A stretch of 64,000 nucleotides of DNA, taken from an uncultured Saprospiraceae bacterium. GTDB taxonomy: Bacteria; Bacteroidota; Bacteroidia; Chitinophagales; Saprospiraceae. The DNA is taken from contig CALEYL010000072.1 of NCBI GenBank assembly GCA_937926205.1, positions 367,002 to 431,001 of the forward strand, written 5' to 3'. The notes beneath the pieces are model-generated. The model was not told the DNA's origin, ran no database searches, and saw nothing but the letters and a program-made list of their open reading frames with translations. Both the position numbers and the translations under genes were made by a program. Below are positions 18,524 to 27,830 of this stretch, piece by piece; the stretch's first letter is position 1; every line of letters starts with the position of its first letter.

Positions 18524-19678
18524 TTAATAAACGAGCTCTTCTTGTGGCAGTTCAAGCGGTATTTGCAACAAACTCAGGTACCTTTTGATGACGATGCGTT
18601 CGTCAAATTCCCGGATCATTTTGATGCGGGCATTTTTGCCCATAATGAGCCGGTCTACTTTGTCTAAATTGATGAACTGCTCCATTTTTTCAGCCAGGTC
18701 ATGCACATCGCAAATGTTGGAAAGGAAGCCGGTGCGCCCGTCGTCGACGACCTCGCGACAACCTGATTGCCTGGTCGTGATGATGGGGGTTTCCATGCTG
18801 GCCGCTTCCATCAACATCCTCGAAAGCCCTTCGCGGTAATAGGAGGGCAGTACCAGGCAGTCGGCTTTCGCCAGATAAGGACGGACATCCAGCGTTTCGC
18901 CAAGGTATTCCACCAATCCTTCGCGTACCCATTCCTGCAGGGTAACAATCGGGATGGAGTGGATGCCCTGAGGATCGATCATGCCCAGAATCCTGAAACG
19001 GGCTTCGGGGTAACGGCTTCGAATCAACCGGGCCGCTTCCACAAACTCATAAATGCCTTTGTCGGCAATGAGTCTGCCCGAAAACAGAAAAGAAGGGTAG
19101 GTACGGAGCTTTTTATCGGAAAGCGGCGCATAATAATGCGTATCCACGCCCTCGCCGGGAAGGAGTACGATTTTATCCGGGGTTACGATTTGCATCTTTA
19201 CCAGATCGTCCCGATCCTGACGATTCAGAACAAAAACTTTTTCGTGGAGGCGAAGCGTAAAGCGGTACAGGCCCAGTCCGGCCCAGGAAGCAAGGCGGTT
19301 GCGCTTGTTCATTATATGCCCAAGGCCTGTTACGACTGCATAGGACAGGATTCCGTGCCAACGCGCAGCCAGCCCTCCGAAAATATTGGGTTTGATCGTG
19401 TAATGAATGACGACATCGGGGCGGTGGCGTCGGTAAATGAGGGTCAGTTGCCATAGCAACCACAGGTCGGCAATTGGGCTGTTGCCATAAAAATTGACGC
19501 GCAAAGGCTCAAAATGTATGCCCATTCGGGTCAGTTTTTTTACAAATGGATCGGGCGCCGCTGCAACAACCACGTGAAACCCCATGTCCATAAACTTCTT
19601 TAACAGCCCCAGCCGGAACTGATACACCCACCGGGCATAGTTGCCAGTGATGACGATGGTTTGAATGTTTTTTTGCAC
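18524..19678 (-). CDS. Glycosyltransferase family 4 (GT-B)
   Basis: A 384-residue GT-B enzyme, probably cytosolic at the membrane, that adds a sugar during surface polysaccharide or lipid-linked oligosaccharide synthesis. The N-terminal Rossmann half holds TIVITGNYARWVYQFRLGLL. The C-terminal half has FLFSGRLIADKGIYEFVEAA and the donor-binding E-x7-E type segment PSYYREGLSRMLMEAASMETP. It resembles PglA-type transferases. Donor and acceptor cannot be read from the sequence. The GDP-mannose precursor gene lies upstream on the same strand with a 250-base gap, in which I see no gene. Confidence 0.85.
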   Translation of the reverse strand: MQKNIQTIVITGNYARWVYQFRLGLLKKFMDMGFHVVVAAAPDPFVKKLTRMGIHFEPLRVNFYGNSPIADLWLLWQLTLIYRRHRPDVVIHYTIKPNIFGGLAARWHGILSYAVVTGLGHIMNKRNRLASWAGLGLYRFTLRLHEKVFVLNRQDRDDLVKMQIVTPDKIVLLPGEGVDTHYYAPLSDKKLRTYPSFLFSGRLIADKGIYEFVEAARLIRSRYPEARFRILGMIDPQGIHSIPIVTLQEWVREGLVEYLGETLDVRPYLAKADCLVLPSYYREGLSRMLMEAASMETPIITTRQSGCREVVDDGRTGFLSNICDVHDLAEKMEQFINLDKVDRLIMGKNARIKMIREFDERIVIKRYLSLLQIPLELPQEELVY

Positions 19679-19929
19679 TTAATGCAGTTTTGGGTTAACT
19701 ATTTTCTCATAGTACTTGCAAATGCTGAATCCTATGACGCAGGATTGTTGGAGTCGTTTCGGAGGAGCCGGCTATTTGCAAAAATTATTTTCTTCAAACG
19801 AATGCTATCCCGGTAAGGTATGCAAGTGTAGATACATACGTATAACCGCTTTGCCGGAGGCCGGCGAAGTAGCATTTTTGCAAAAGAGGGAATAATCAAA
19901 GACTTCTCACATTCGGTAAGAAGTAAAGT

Positions 19930-21009
19930 TTAGAGAAAGTTCTCATCGTCCTGTTGCCGGAGCGCCTGGGTCACTTTCTTGATGTCCTGTTCCTGTGATT
20001 TTGGATAAATTAACAATACGTCGCCTTCATCTACAATAATATAATCCTTGAGACCGCGCAAAACAGCAAGTTTGCCTTCCGGCAGATGGACCAGGCAATC
20101 GCTGGTCTCATAAGCCATGGTGCGCCCGCCGACAATGGCATTCCCGTCGTCGTCTTTGGCCAGCTCGCTGTGCAGGGAAGCCCAGGTGCCTAAGTCAGAC
20201 CATCCAAAATCAGAAGGAAGGGTATATACATTATCCGCTTTTTCCATAATGGCATAGTCTATGGAAATATCGGGTGTGGCGGGGTAGCGCCGGTTGATAA
20301 ACGATTGTTCTGTGGAGGTATTGTAGCAACTGATGTCTTCGGAAAGAATGTTGTAAATGTCTGCAGCATGCTTTTGAAAAGCGGCCAACACGGTTGAAGC
20401 GCGCCAGACAAAAATACCGGCATTCCATAGATAATCACCGCTTGCCAAAAATTCCTGTGCCTGTTCCAAAGGAGGTTTTTCCGTAAAACGCAACACGCGG
20501 TGTACACCGTTTGGAGCTTCTCTGGCATAGTTGATATAGCCATAGCCGGTGTCGGGGCGGGTCGGCCTGATTCCCAGCGTTAATAAGGCTTCTTTCGAAG
20601 CAGAAAATTCCAGTGCTTTGGAAAGTGTCTGGACAAATGCTTCCTCCTGAAGGATAACGTGGTCGGATGGCGCAATTACCAGGTTGGCATCCTGATCCAG
20701 GCAATGAATTTTCAGGGCAGCATAAGCCACGCAGGGAGCAGTATTGTTGCGGGAAGGTTCGCAAAGAACCTGATTGTCGGATAGTTCGGGTAGTTGTTCT
20801 TTTACCAGATCTTTGTAAATCGCATTGGTCATCACAAAAATGCGATCAGCCGGACACAGCTTCAGAAAGCGCTCGAATGTGAGGCGTAACAATGAGCTGC
20901 CGGTTCCGAGAATATCCAGAAATTGCTTGGGACGTGCAGTCCTGCTGGCTGGCCAGAAACGGCTGCCTACGCCCCCGGCCATAATGATCACGTATGTGTG
21001 TTTGGACAA
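19930..21009 (-). CDS. manC: Mannose-1-phosphate guanylyltransferase
   Basis: Forms GDP-mannose from mannose 1-phosphate and GTP. The 359-residue length matches the single-domain enzyme, without the C-terminal isomerase domain of long ManC proteins. Signature: AGGVGSRFWPASRTARPKQF at the N-terminus, EPSRNNTAPCVAYAA, VIAPSDHVI, FTEKPPLEQA and SDFGWSDLGTWASL. It feeds fucose, mannose and related surface sugars; the nearby glycosyltransferase on the same strand may use such donors. Confidence 0.9.
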   Translation of the reverse strand: MSKHTYVIIMAGGVGSRFWPASRTARPKQFLDILGTGSSLLRLTFERFLKLCPADRIFVMTNAIYKDLVKEQLPELSDNQVLCEPSRNNTAPCVAYAALKIHCLDQDANLVIAPSDHVILQEEAFVQTLSKALEFSASKEALLTLGIRPTRPDTGYGYINYAREAPNGVHRVLRFTEKPPLEQAQEFLASGDYLWNAGIFVWRASTVLAAFQKHAADIYNILSEDISCYNTSTEQSFINRRYPATPDISIDYAIMEKADNVYTLPSDFGWSDLGTWASLHSELAKDDDGNAIVGGRTMAYETSDCLVHLPEGKLAVLRGLKDYIIVDEGDVLLIYPKSQEQDIKKVTQALRQQDDENFL

Positions 21010-21178
21010 AGCTTCCGCGTTTAATCTTCAAATGCTCATGGAAATCCGGACTGGTCATTTTTATAAAACAACCAGTCCGGAGCGCAATTTACTGGAATTA
21101 ATTTGTACAGAATATCAGTCGCAGAACAAAATTTATCAAAGACTACATTCTGCCCGGTCGTTCCATAACGAAATCACC

Positions 21179-24100
21179 CTATGGTCCGGTGGCGATAAGT
21201 CGCTTTTCGTAAGTATGCGACAGGCAAACCAGGCGCACCAAATAGGTGCCTTTGGGTATGCCATTCAGGTCCAGTTTCCAATGGTTTCCTCCGATATACA
21301 AAAGGGTTTCCTGTGTTTTGAGCAGCTTTCCGTTCATGTCAAAAATGGAAAGTTGCGCATTTCCTTCAACCGGGCTTTCGAAACGGCAATTGACGAAGCT
21401 ACCCGCCGGGTTTGGGAACACCTCTAATTCAGGCTCTTGTGCAGTGACAGTCGTCGACCAATTCAAATCCAGTTCATCTGCCTCTTGTGATGGCTCTGGC
21501 CAGGGCTGATTTGCAGCTGGTTGCGCGGGCACCAACTCCTGTTGCTGAATCGACAGATTATCATTGCTTTCACTGATAATGACAGCATAGTCTTCGACTT
21601 CTCCGTAGGCAAAAACGCCACAGGTTGCTGCTGCTGAGCCATATTTCATGGCAATGCGCATCCGGGTAAAACCTGGCGAAGCGCCTGACGGGATTTGTAA
21701 ATTTGCGGAAATGGCCTGGTTGCTCAGTCCGGGCGCAAACAACAGCTCGCCGGAATCGAGAAAATCGCCATCGTGATTGAGGTCAAGCCAGATGCGCCAG
21801 CTTTCATTGAACGGGTTGTTTTGAAAATCAGGAGTCAGGATAATGGCGTATTGGGCCCCGGCAATTAGCTGAATGGGGGCAGGGGGGGCATCAAAGTAGG
21901 CATATCCGCCATTATTGCCGCTTTGGTTGATAAAATTGCCAATTTGCACCCTTTTGATCCACTCAAAATTGGTGTTGCTGCCTCTGGCGACGCAATAGGA
22001 AAGGCTTGGGACCTGGTTGGTTATTATAGCAGAAGTCGATCCAATACAATTGTTCACATCGGTTACGAGAACGGAATAAGTACCTGCTGATAAACCTGAT
22101 ACGTGCTGGGTAGTGGCTCCTGTCGACCATAAGTAGGAATAGGGAGCCGTACCGCCGGTCACTTCAAGGTGAACTGCGCCGTTACTGCCGTTGGTAGCGT
22201 GTGTTACCAGCGCATTCGGGGCCAAGGGCTGGGGCTGCTGCACCCCTGCGCTTTTGATGATCTGGCACCCCTGACCGTCGGTTACGGTAAGGCTATAAGC
22301 TCCGGGCGGAAGATTTTCCAACCAGCCACTTGTGCTGCCGTTGCTCCACGCATAGTGATAAGGCAGCGTACCTCCGGAAATCATCATGAAAATTTGGCCA
22401 TCGGTTTCGCCGTAGCAACTGATGTCCTCCGGAAACAACTGCAGGTTAAGCAGGGAGCTTTGTGCGACTGTTGCAGTGGCGTTTGCAATACAGCCATTCC
22501 CATCGGTCACGGTAAGGCTGTAATTGCCTGCTTCAAGCCCGCTGATGTTGGCGCTCACAGCGTCATTGCTCCACAAATAACTGTAAGGCGGAGTGCCCCC
22601 GGTAACCGTGCTGTTTATGGCGCCAGTTTCCGAGCCAAAGCAATTCGCCGGAACGGAAGAAAGGCTAATGGTCGCAGGTTGTGACTCCGTTACGGTAGCC
22701 GATGCTACGGCGATGCATCCGTTGGCATCTGTCACGGTCAGCGAATAATTTCCGGCTGGAAGCCCTGTCAGAGAAGCCGTATTGGCGCCATTGCTCCATT
22801 GATAGGTATAGGGTGCTGTTCCCCCGCTCATGGTTCTCGAGATGCTGCCCGTTGGAGCGCCGGTGCCGCAGTTATTGGGTGTACTGACCAGCGATACAAC
22901 AAAAGGCATCGCAGGTTCAGAAATCATAACAGACAACTGAGCCTGATTCAGCCCGTCCGTTACAATGACGGTATACGTTCCTGCCGGAATATTGGAAAGG
23001 TTTTGTCCTGAAGTCCCGGTATTCCAGAGGTAGTTGTAGTTTCCTGTGCCCCCTGAAGCCTGAACACTGATCCATCCGTCTTGCCCTCCTTTGCAGCGAA
23101 CAGCCTGCAATGCTACCAGTTGTATGGTTAGCGGGGTAGCCGCTCCACTGATGCAGAAAGGAGAAACCTGCGCTGAATTGAATTGCCCGCCACTGACGAG
23201 GATATTGCCGGATGTATTGGTAATCTGGAAGGAACCATTTCCCCGGTTGCAGCACATCCCGTCGCCATAGCTGTCGTACATCACCAGTTCGTAACAACCA
23301 CTGGGCAGGCATTGCTGGATGTTGAGTGTGCTGTTTGGCGCCTGGCCGGAATAAGGGCCGCCGGAGGCCACAACCATTCCGCTGTTGTTTACAATTTCCC
23401 ATCGGGTTTCCCCGGGATAAAGGTCAAATTGCAGGTTGATATTTACCCAGACGTCACAGGGCGTATGCAGGTATTTTTTTGCATAAGCCCGCCTGCCTGT
23501 TGCGCCCTGGTTGTTGTTTGCAGAAACGCTGAACCATTTACTTTCCCAGGGTGCAATGCTGGCATTGAAACTGGTGCTGTTGGTTGTTCCAATAGGTGTC
23601 ATGTATTTTTCACCCAAAGTATAAACGGTATAAGATGTTGCGCCGGGTACCGCAGGCCAGCTGATGGCAGCTGCATTTGCAGAAGCGTACTGGATTTGAA
23701 AATTGGGCTGTCCAATGATGGTAAAAGGCGCAGGCGATGTGGAACTTTGGGTTCCTCTGCTAACCCTTATGAATACTTTGCCGCTGACAACATTTGGCGT
23801 TGTCCAGGCATACTGGCGCAGGTTGGGTGCTATATTAGCCGCAATTGGCGTCCAGGTGGCCATGTTGTCTGTGGAGTAGGACAGAGAGAAACTTCCCGAT
23901 TGTCCGGCACTGGTGGCATCCCAGCGAATGATCTGATTTTCGCCCGGTACAAATCCCTCACCGCCAACGGGATAAGTAATTTCCAGGTCTTTTGTGATGA
24001 AACAGTACACAACATGGTATTCTTGCGGTCCCTGGGGAATGAGATAACCATTCACCCGCAAGGTGTAAGTCCCTGCTACCGGGTTATCAATCACAACCTG

Positions 24101-25879
24101 CTCCATATTGTTGAGGTGGTCACTGCCATGCCATGCCGGTCTTGAAAGACTGTCAGGGTGAGGGTATGCGCTCAGAGCCCAGGGGAAATGCGTCTGGTTG
24201 CCCGGTGCAATAAGGCGGGTATCCAGGTCATTGACCAATGCTTTTCCGGCCATTGGCGCACCCGGCACGTCACTCCAGTAAGTCATGACGCGTACTTGTT
24301 TGGTATTTGGAGGAATCGTTATGGTATGGTTTTGCTGCGCGCCATGAGCAATGACACCTGTGAAATGCTGATTGTTTTGCAGCGTTCGGGCTGCTCTGGC
24401 CACGTTCAGGCGTCCCCAGCCGTAAGTATAATCCGGTCCTGTACGACCAAGATCTTCTGCTCCATTGAGTATCGTCGCTTTAATCAATCCGCCATCGGGG
24501 GTCATGCCATTGTGCAAAAACCGATATAATTGTACCAAAAGAGCCAGGCTGCCGCCAACACCCGGTGCCGCTGCCGAAGTCCCTCCGCCAAACTGGTAGG
24601 TATTGTTGGCATTGGTACTCAACTGTCCCTGACCGTTCGAACAAATATCGGGTTTGATGCGTCCGTCTCCCGCCGGTCCCCGGCTGCTGGAAAAGCGGAT
24701 TTCGTCATAGTCGTAAACATTACCGACCGCGATGGCCGATTTGCTGGCTTTCCGCCCGCCTGTAATGTTGGCATAAAAAGCGCCGTCAGGGCCCATGATG
24801 GTTAAATAAACCGGACTGGCCGGGTCGCCTGCATTATTGCCTGCCGAGAAGACATGGAGCAGATAGGGGTGCTCAATGGCCTGGCCGTCAAGGTTGGAAG
24901 CACTGTAAGAATATTCTCCGCCGGAGCTTTCGCTGTATGAGGTGACGGTGATGACCGTTCCGTTTGCCGTAAAATTTTGAGGGGCCTGTTCAATGTGCGC
25001 ATAGCCATCGATGGGATAGACAAACAGGTTTGCACCAGGTGCGGCGCCCACCGCCACAGGGTCTATGTTTCCTGCCCCGCACATTATACCGGCAACCATA
25101 TCACCATGATTTCCCAGGTTGGTGGAAGTGTACTGTGTGTTTCTGCCCCGAAAATCTTCGTGGCTGACGGGCCCGTCGTCACCCAGAGCAATGCCCACCC
25201 CGGTTCCGTCTATATTCTGGCCGGCTATCTGGTTGATGAAATTGGCCCGGTGCAAAGACCTTGCCGGTATGCTTTCCGGAAGAGGCGTTTTTGGGGCAGA
25301 CTCAATGTACATGATGTCAGGATTGGTTGAAAGCCCCGCAACACCAGACAGTGAAACCTGTACGAGAACACCTTGAGCTGCCAATTGAACTTCCGGGTAG
25401 CCTTCATTCAGCAAGGACTGATAAAGCGACTCCACGCTTTCTGAGGGATAAGGGTAAACCATCAAACGGAGCATGCCGTCTTCTGACTCCGTTGCCGGTG
25501 CATAAGTAAGGGCCGCAGAAAGTTTAAATTCCGGCAGAAACGGATAGTAGTAATCAACGCCAATCGATTGAAGATCAACATTGTCCGGAACCCTGGCCAG
25601 CCAGGTGTTTTCCGGTATGTAATGATCGAGCAATACACCAGCCGTGTAAACCGGATTTTGTTGCTCGAAAGTGACCGGAAGCGTTTCAAAATGGAGCAGC
25701 AATACGGTGTAGTTACCTGACCGGGCTTGACTGTGTTGCTGTTCGCCGAAGTTTCGGGCGGGCAAAAATGCCTCAGGTGACAATATGCCTGATTTCAGAT
25801 TTGCTGCATCATCAGGTTGGGTCAGGGCTGTTAATGTACATAGCAGTACACCAACGGTGGACAGTAAATAGTGTTTCAT
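21179..25879 (-). CDS. T9SS-exported subtilisin-like protease with SprB repeats
   Basis: A 1566-residue secreted serine protease of family S8. Signal peptide 1-20. The catalytic domain (about 215-460) has the aspartate in ALGDDGPVS (D234/D235), H258 in GNHGDMVAG, the oxyanion N348/N349 in FSAGNNAGD and S435 in GGTSAAAPG. Then come a P-domain-like region (about 510-620), Ig/fn3-like domains (about 630-800), a lectin-like segment with YDSYGDGMCC, five SprB-type repeats (about 970-1300, pattern GGTAPYTYQWSNG), a GEVED domain (about 1330-1440, WRIWLDLNHDGDF) and a type IX sorting domain (LEVFPNPAGS). Probably a surface or secreted protease. Together with the gene at 11101 it shows the same SprB-protease architecture built on a different catalytic fold. 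Confidence 0.88.
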   Translation of the reverse strand: MKHYLLSTVGVLLCTLTALTQPDDAANLKSGILSPEAFLPARNFGEQQHSQARSGNYTVLLLHFETLPVTFEQQNPVYTAGVLLDHYIPENTWLARVPDNVDLQSIGVDYYYPFLPEFKLSAALTYAPATESEDGMLRLMVYPYPSESVESLYQSLLNEGYPEVQLAAQGVLVQVSLSGVAGLSTNPDIMYIESAPKTPLPESIPARSLHRANFINQIAGQNIDGTGVGIALGDDGPVSHEDFRGRNTQYTSTNLGNHGDMVAGIMCGAGNIDPVAVGAAPGANLFVYPIDGYAHIEQAPQNFTANGTVITVTSYSESSGGEYSYSASNLDGQAIEHPYLLHVFSAGNNAGDPASPVYLTIMGPDGAFYANITGGRKASKSAIAVGNVYDYDEIRFSSSRGPAGDGRIKPDICSNGQGQLSTNANNTYQFGGGTSAAAPGVGGSLALLVQLYRFLHNGMTPDGGLIKATILNGAEDLGRTGPDYTYGWGRLNVARAARTLQNNQHFTGVIAHGAQQNHTITIPPNTKQVRVMTYWSDVPGAPMAGKALVNDLDTRLIAPGNQTHFPWALSAYPHPDSLSRPAWHGSDHLNNMEQVVIDNPVAGTYTLRVNGYLIPQGPQEYHVVYCFITKDLEITYPVGGEGFVPGENQIIRWDATSAGQSGSFSLSYSTDNMATWTPIAANIAPNLRQYAWTTPNVVSGKVFIRVSRGTQSSTSPAPFTIIGQPNFQIQYASANAAAISWPAVPGATSYTVYTLGEKYMTPIGTTNSTSFNASIAPWESKWFSVSANNNQGATGRRAYAKKYLHTPCDVWVNINLQFDLYPGETRWEIVNNSGMVVASGGPYSGQAPNSTLNIQQCLPSGCYELVMYDSYGDGMCCNRGNGSFQITNTSGNILVSGGQFNSAQVSPFCISGAATPLTIQLVALQAVRCKGGQDGWISVQASGGTGNYNYLWNTGTSGQNLSNIPAGTYTVIVTDGLNQAQLSVMISEPAMPFVVSLVSTPNNCGTGAPTGSISRTMSGGTAPYTYQWSNGANTASLTGLPAGNYSLTVTDANGCIAVASATVTESQPATISLSSVPANCFGSETGAINSTVTGGTPPYSYLWSNDAVSANISGLEAGNYSLTVTDGNGCIANATATVAQSSLLNLQLFPEDISCYGETDGQIFMMISGGTLPYHYAWSNGSTSGWLENLPPGAYSLTVTDGQGCQIIKSAGVQQPQPLAPNALVTHATNGSNGAVHLEVTGGTAPYSYLWSTGATTQHVSGLSAGTYSVLVTDVNNCIGSTSAIITNQVPSLSYCVARGSNTNFEWIKRVQIGNFINQSGNNGGYAYFDAPPAPIQLIAGAQYAIILTPDFQNNPFNESWRIWLDLNHDGDFLDSGELLFAPGLSNQAISANLQIPSGASPGFTRMRIAMKYGSAAATCGVFAYGEVEDYAVIISESNDNLSIQQQELVPAQPAANQPWPEPSQEADELDLNWSTTVTAQEPELEVFPNPAGSFVNCRFESPVEGNAQLSIFDMNGKLLKTQETLLYIGGNHWKLDLNGIPKGTYLVRLVCLSHTYEKRLIATGP

Positions 25880-26163
25880 CCCATGTAATTAATAAATTCG
25901 CAATCCACTCCTTATTTCCTGTATATAGAAGGGTACAGAAAATGGAGATTTCCTTTGCGAAGCAAACTTGATTTATGCCATTAGAACAGGCATAAGTTAC
26001 TATTAGCGTTCAGTGAAGTAAGGAATTCCGAATTGTTTGGGCAATCGAAAGCGCGTGGTGAACTATCGGTATGGGAAAATAGGTGTTACTGCTTGATTAA
26101 CAAATCAAACGGTAAGGACAAATATAGGACTTTTTTTGATATAGAAAACTATCCTATACAAAT

Positions 26164-26556
26164 TTATTCACCCTTGCTTGCTTTGGCAGCGTTATAATGA
26201 AAGTTGATGTTGAGCCATATGGAGCGGGCCAGGCGAAAGATATAAACGAAGAAGACGAGGCAAAAGGCGATCAGGAGTAAAAAAGAAACCGTGGTACTCC
26301 AGCCCAATATCCAGTGAAAAAAGGCAATGAAGGCAATGCTGAACCAGCCTGTGAAGATGTAGGAAATGAACATCGCGCCATAATAAAAACCTGGTTCCGG
26401 CATGAAGTTTTGACCGCAGTGGTCGCATCGGTCTTTCATGTCGAAGGAGCGCTTAAACGAAAATGGACCCGTATAGAACAAGTCGGAAGAATGACAAGTC
26501 GGGCATTTAAATGCAAATATGCTGTATACTTTACTTCCTTTGGAATACCTTCCCAT
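26164..26556 (-). CDS. DUF983 family membrane protein
   Basis: A 130-residue membrane protein. Two CxxC pairs at the N-terminus (KCPTCHSSD and RCDHCGQNF) form a likely zinc ribbon, followed by two hydrophobic helices (AMFISYIFTGWFSIAFIAFF and TTVSFLLLIAFCLVFFVYIF). This is the DUF983 pattern. Function unknown. The frame is open upstream to 26697, but the family starts near MGRYSKG, so I chose ATG 26556. It diverges from the lipoprotein gene at 26660. The 283 bases between its stop and the start of the protease gene hold no feature I recognise. Confidence 0.85.
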   Translation of the reverse strand: MGRYSKGSKVYSIFAFKCPTCHSSDLFYTGPFSFKRSFDMKDRCDHCGQNFMPEPGFYYGAMFISYIFTGWFSIAFIAFFHWILGWSTTVSFLLLIAFCLVFFVYIFRLARSIWLNINFHYNAAKASKGE

Positions 26557-26659
26557 GTGTTGCTTTTTATTAGGGCGAATATATGAACAAATGTTCATGT
26601 GGATTGGTTTTATTCCGAACTTTCCGACCCAATCTTGATACATCATAAAACAACATAAG

Positions 26660-27643
26660 ATGAAACCGATGCGATTCTTCCTTTTTGTGCTTACCATTGT
26701 GATGGCTTCCTGCCAAAATCAACAGACTGGTTCTGAAGCCAATTCTGAAAGTGCAAGCCCCGGTCCGGCGCAGTTAGCTACTTATACACCTGTTGGCGGC
26801 GGCCTGACCAGCCTGGATAAATACTGGTATCAGGGGAAAGCAGAAATTTCGCATTATGCACTACAACAAAATCGATACAAAGACATCCATGAAGGCGATG
26901 CTGTCCTCGTTTTTGTTACAGAAGATTTTCTTACAGATAAGCAGGTCAAAAACGACGAGTATAAGAATCCGAACTCCATTCCGATTTTTAAAAACAACAT
27001 CATTTGCAAATTCCCTACGGGCATCTACGATTATTCGATGATGACTTCTGTATTTACACCGGTCAACACAGAAAAATATCCCCGTACGATGAAAGTGACG
27101 GCAACTTCACAGGAATGGTGCGGACATACTTTCATGCAGATTAACGATCGTGAAAAGGGATACGATGTGTCGCTGCGCTCCTATTTTGAGCAGGAAAGCG
27201 ATCAGGATGAGCAGGTTGCACACGCCCTTCTCGAAGATGAATTGTTCAATCGCGTCAGAATGAATCCTTCCGGTTTGCCTTCCGGCAAAATAAAAATGCT
27301 GCCGGGAACAATGGCTGCAAGGTTAATGCACAAGGCATTTCAGCCAATGGATGTGGAAGTCAGCGTTACTCCTTATCAGGGCGGGGAATTTACCGGGACA
27401 GCGCTGCAGGTTTGCCGGGTTGTTTATCCCGCACTGAACCGAACGCTGGAAATTGTTTTTGAAAAAGAAGCGCCCTATGTCATAGCGGGATGGAAAGACA
27501 CTTTTCCGTCTATGTTTGACAAGCAAATGAGGAGCACCATTGCCCGGCGCACCAATACCTTGCTCGACGCCTACTGGAGTCACAATTCCCTCAGCGACCA
27601 GCCTTTGCGAAAAGAACTGGGACTGACGACTTTTGTAAAATAA
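26660..27643 (+). CDS. Conserved Bacteroidota lipoprotein
   Basis: A 327-residue lipoprotein. The lipobox is at FVLTIVMASC, so the mature protein is anchored by C19. The mature part begins with a Ser/Glu/Gln-rich tether and has a single domain with WYQGKAEISHYALQQNRY, VLVFVTEDF and TSQEWCGHTFMQ. I remember very similar proteins in Bacteroidota genomes, sometimes labelled as septum formation inhibitors without basis. Function unknown. Only three bases separate the stop from the small mobile element at 27647. Confidence 0.75.
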   Translation: MKPMRFFLFVLTIVMASCQNQQTGSEANSESASPGPAQLATYTPVGGGLTSLDKYWYQGKAEISHYALQQNRYKDIHEGDAVLVFVTEDFLTDKQVKNDEYKNPNSIPIFKNNIICKFPTGIYDYSMMTSVFTPVNTEKYPRTMKVTATSQEWCGHTFMQINDREKGYDVSLRSYFEQESDQDEQVAHALLEDELFNRVRMNPSGLPSGKIKMLPGTMAARLMHKAFQPMDVEVSVTPYQGGEFTGTALQVCRVVYPALNRTLEIVFEKEAPYVIAGWKDTFPSMFDKQMRSTIARRTNTLLDAYWSHNSLSDQPLRKELGLTTFVK

Positions 27644-27646
27644 TTA

Positions 27647-27830
27647 AGAGCTTGTTCGGGATTTTCTGATTGACTACGTCGAATCTTCGATTTGAGCGAG
27701 GATGAGCAAATTTTGTTTTAGATGAGGCGGATTTTGCAGACATAGCCAGCAGCTATGGCGAAAAAATCCAACGAAGGATAAAATAAAATTTGTCAACCGC
27801 AGCCGATTGAGAGATTCCCGAACAAGCTCT
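27647..27830. mobile_element. 184-bp non-coding element with terminal inverted repeats
   Basis: Ends are AGAGCTTGTTCGGGA and its reverse complement. A relative with the same ends and similar interior lies at 39745-39948. It has no coding capacity, so it is MITE-like. It fills the whole gap between two convergent genes, and its last two bases provide part of the TAG stop of the aminotransferase. Confidence 0.75.
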
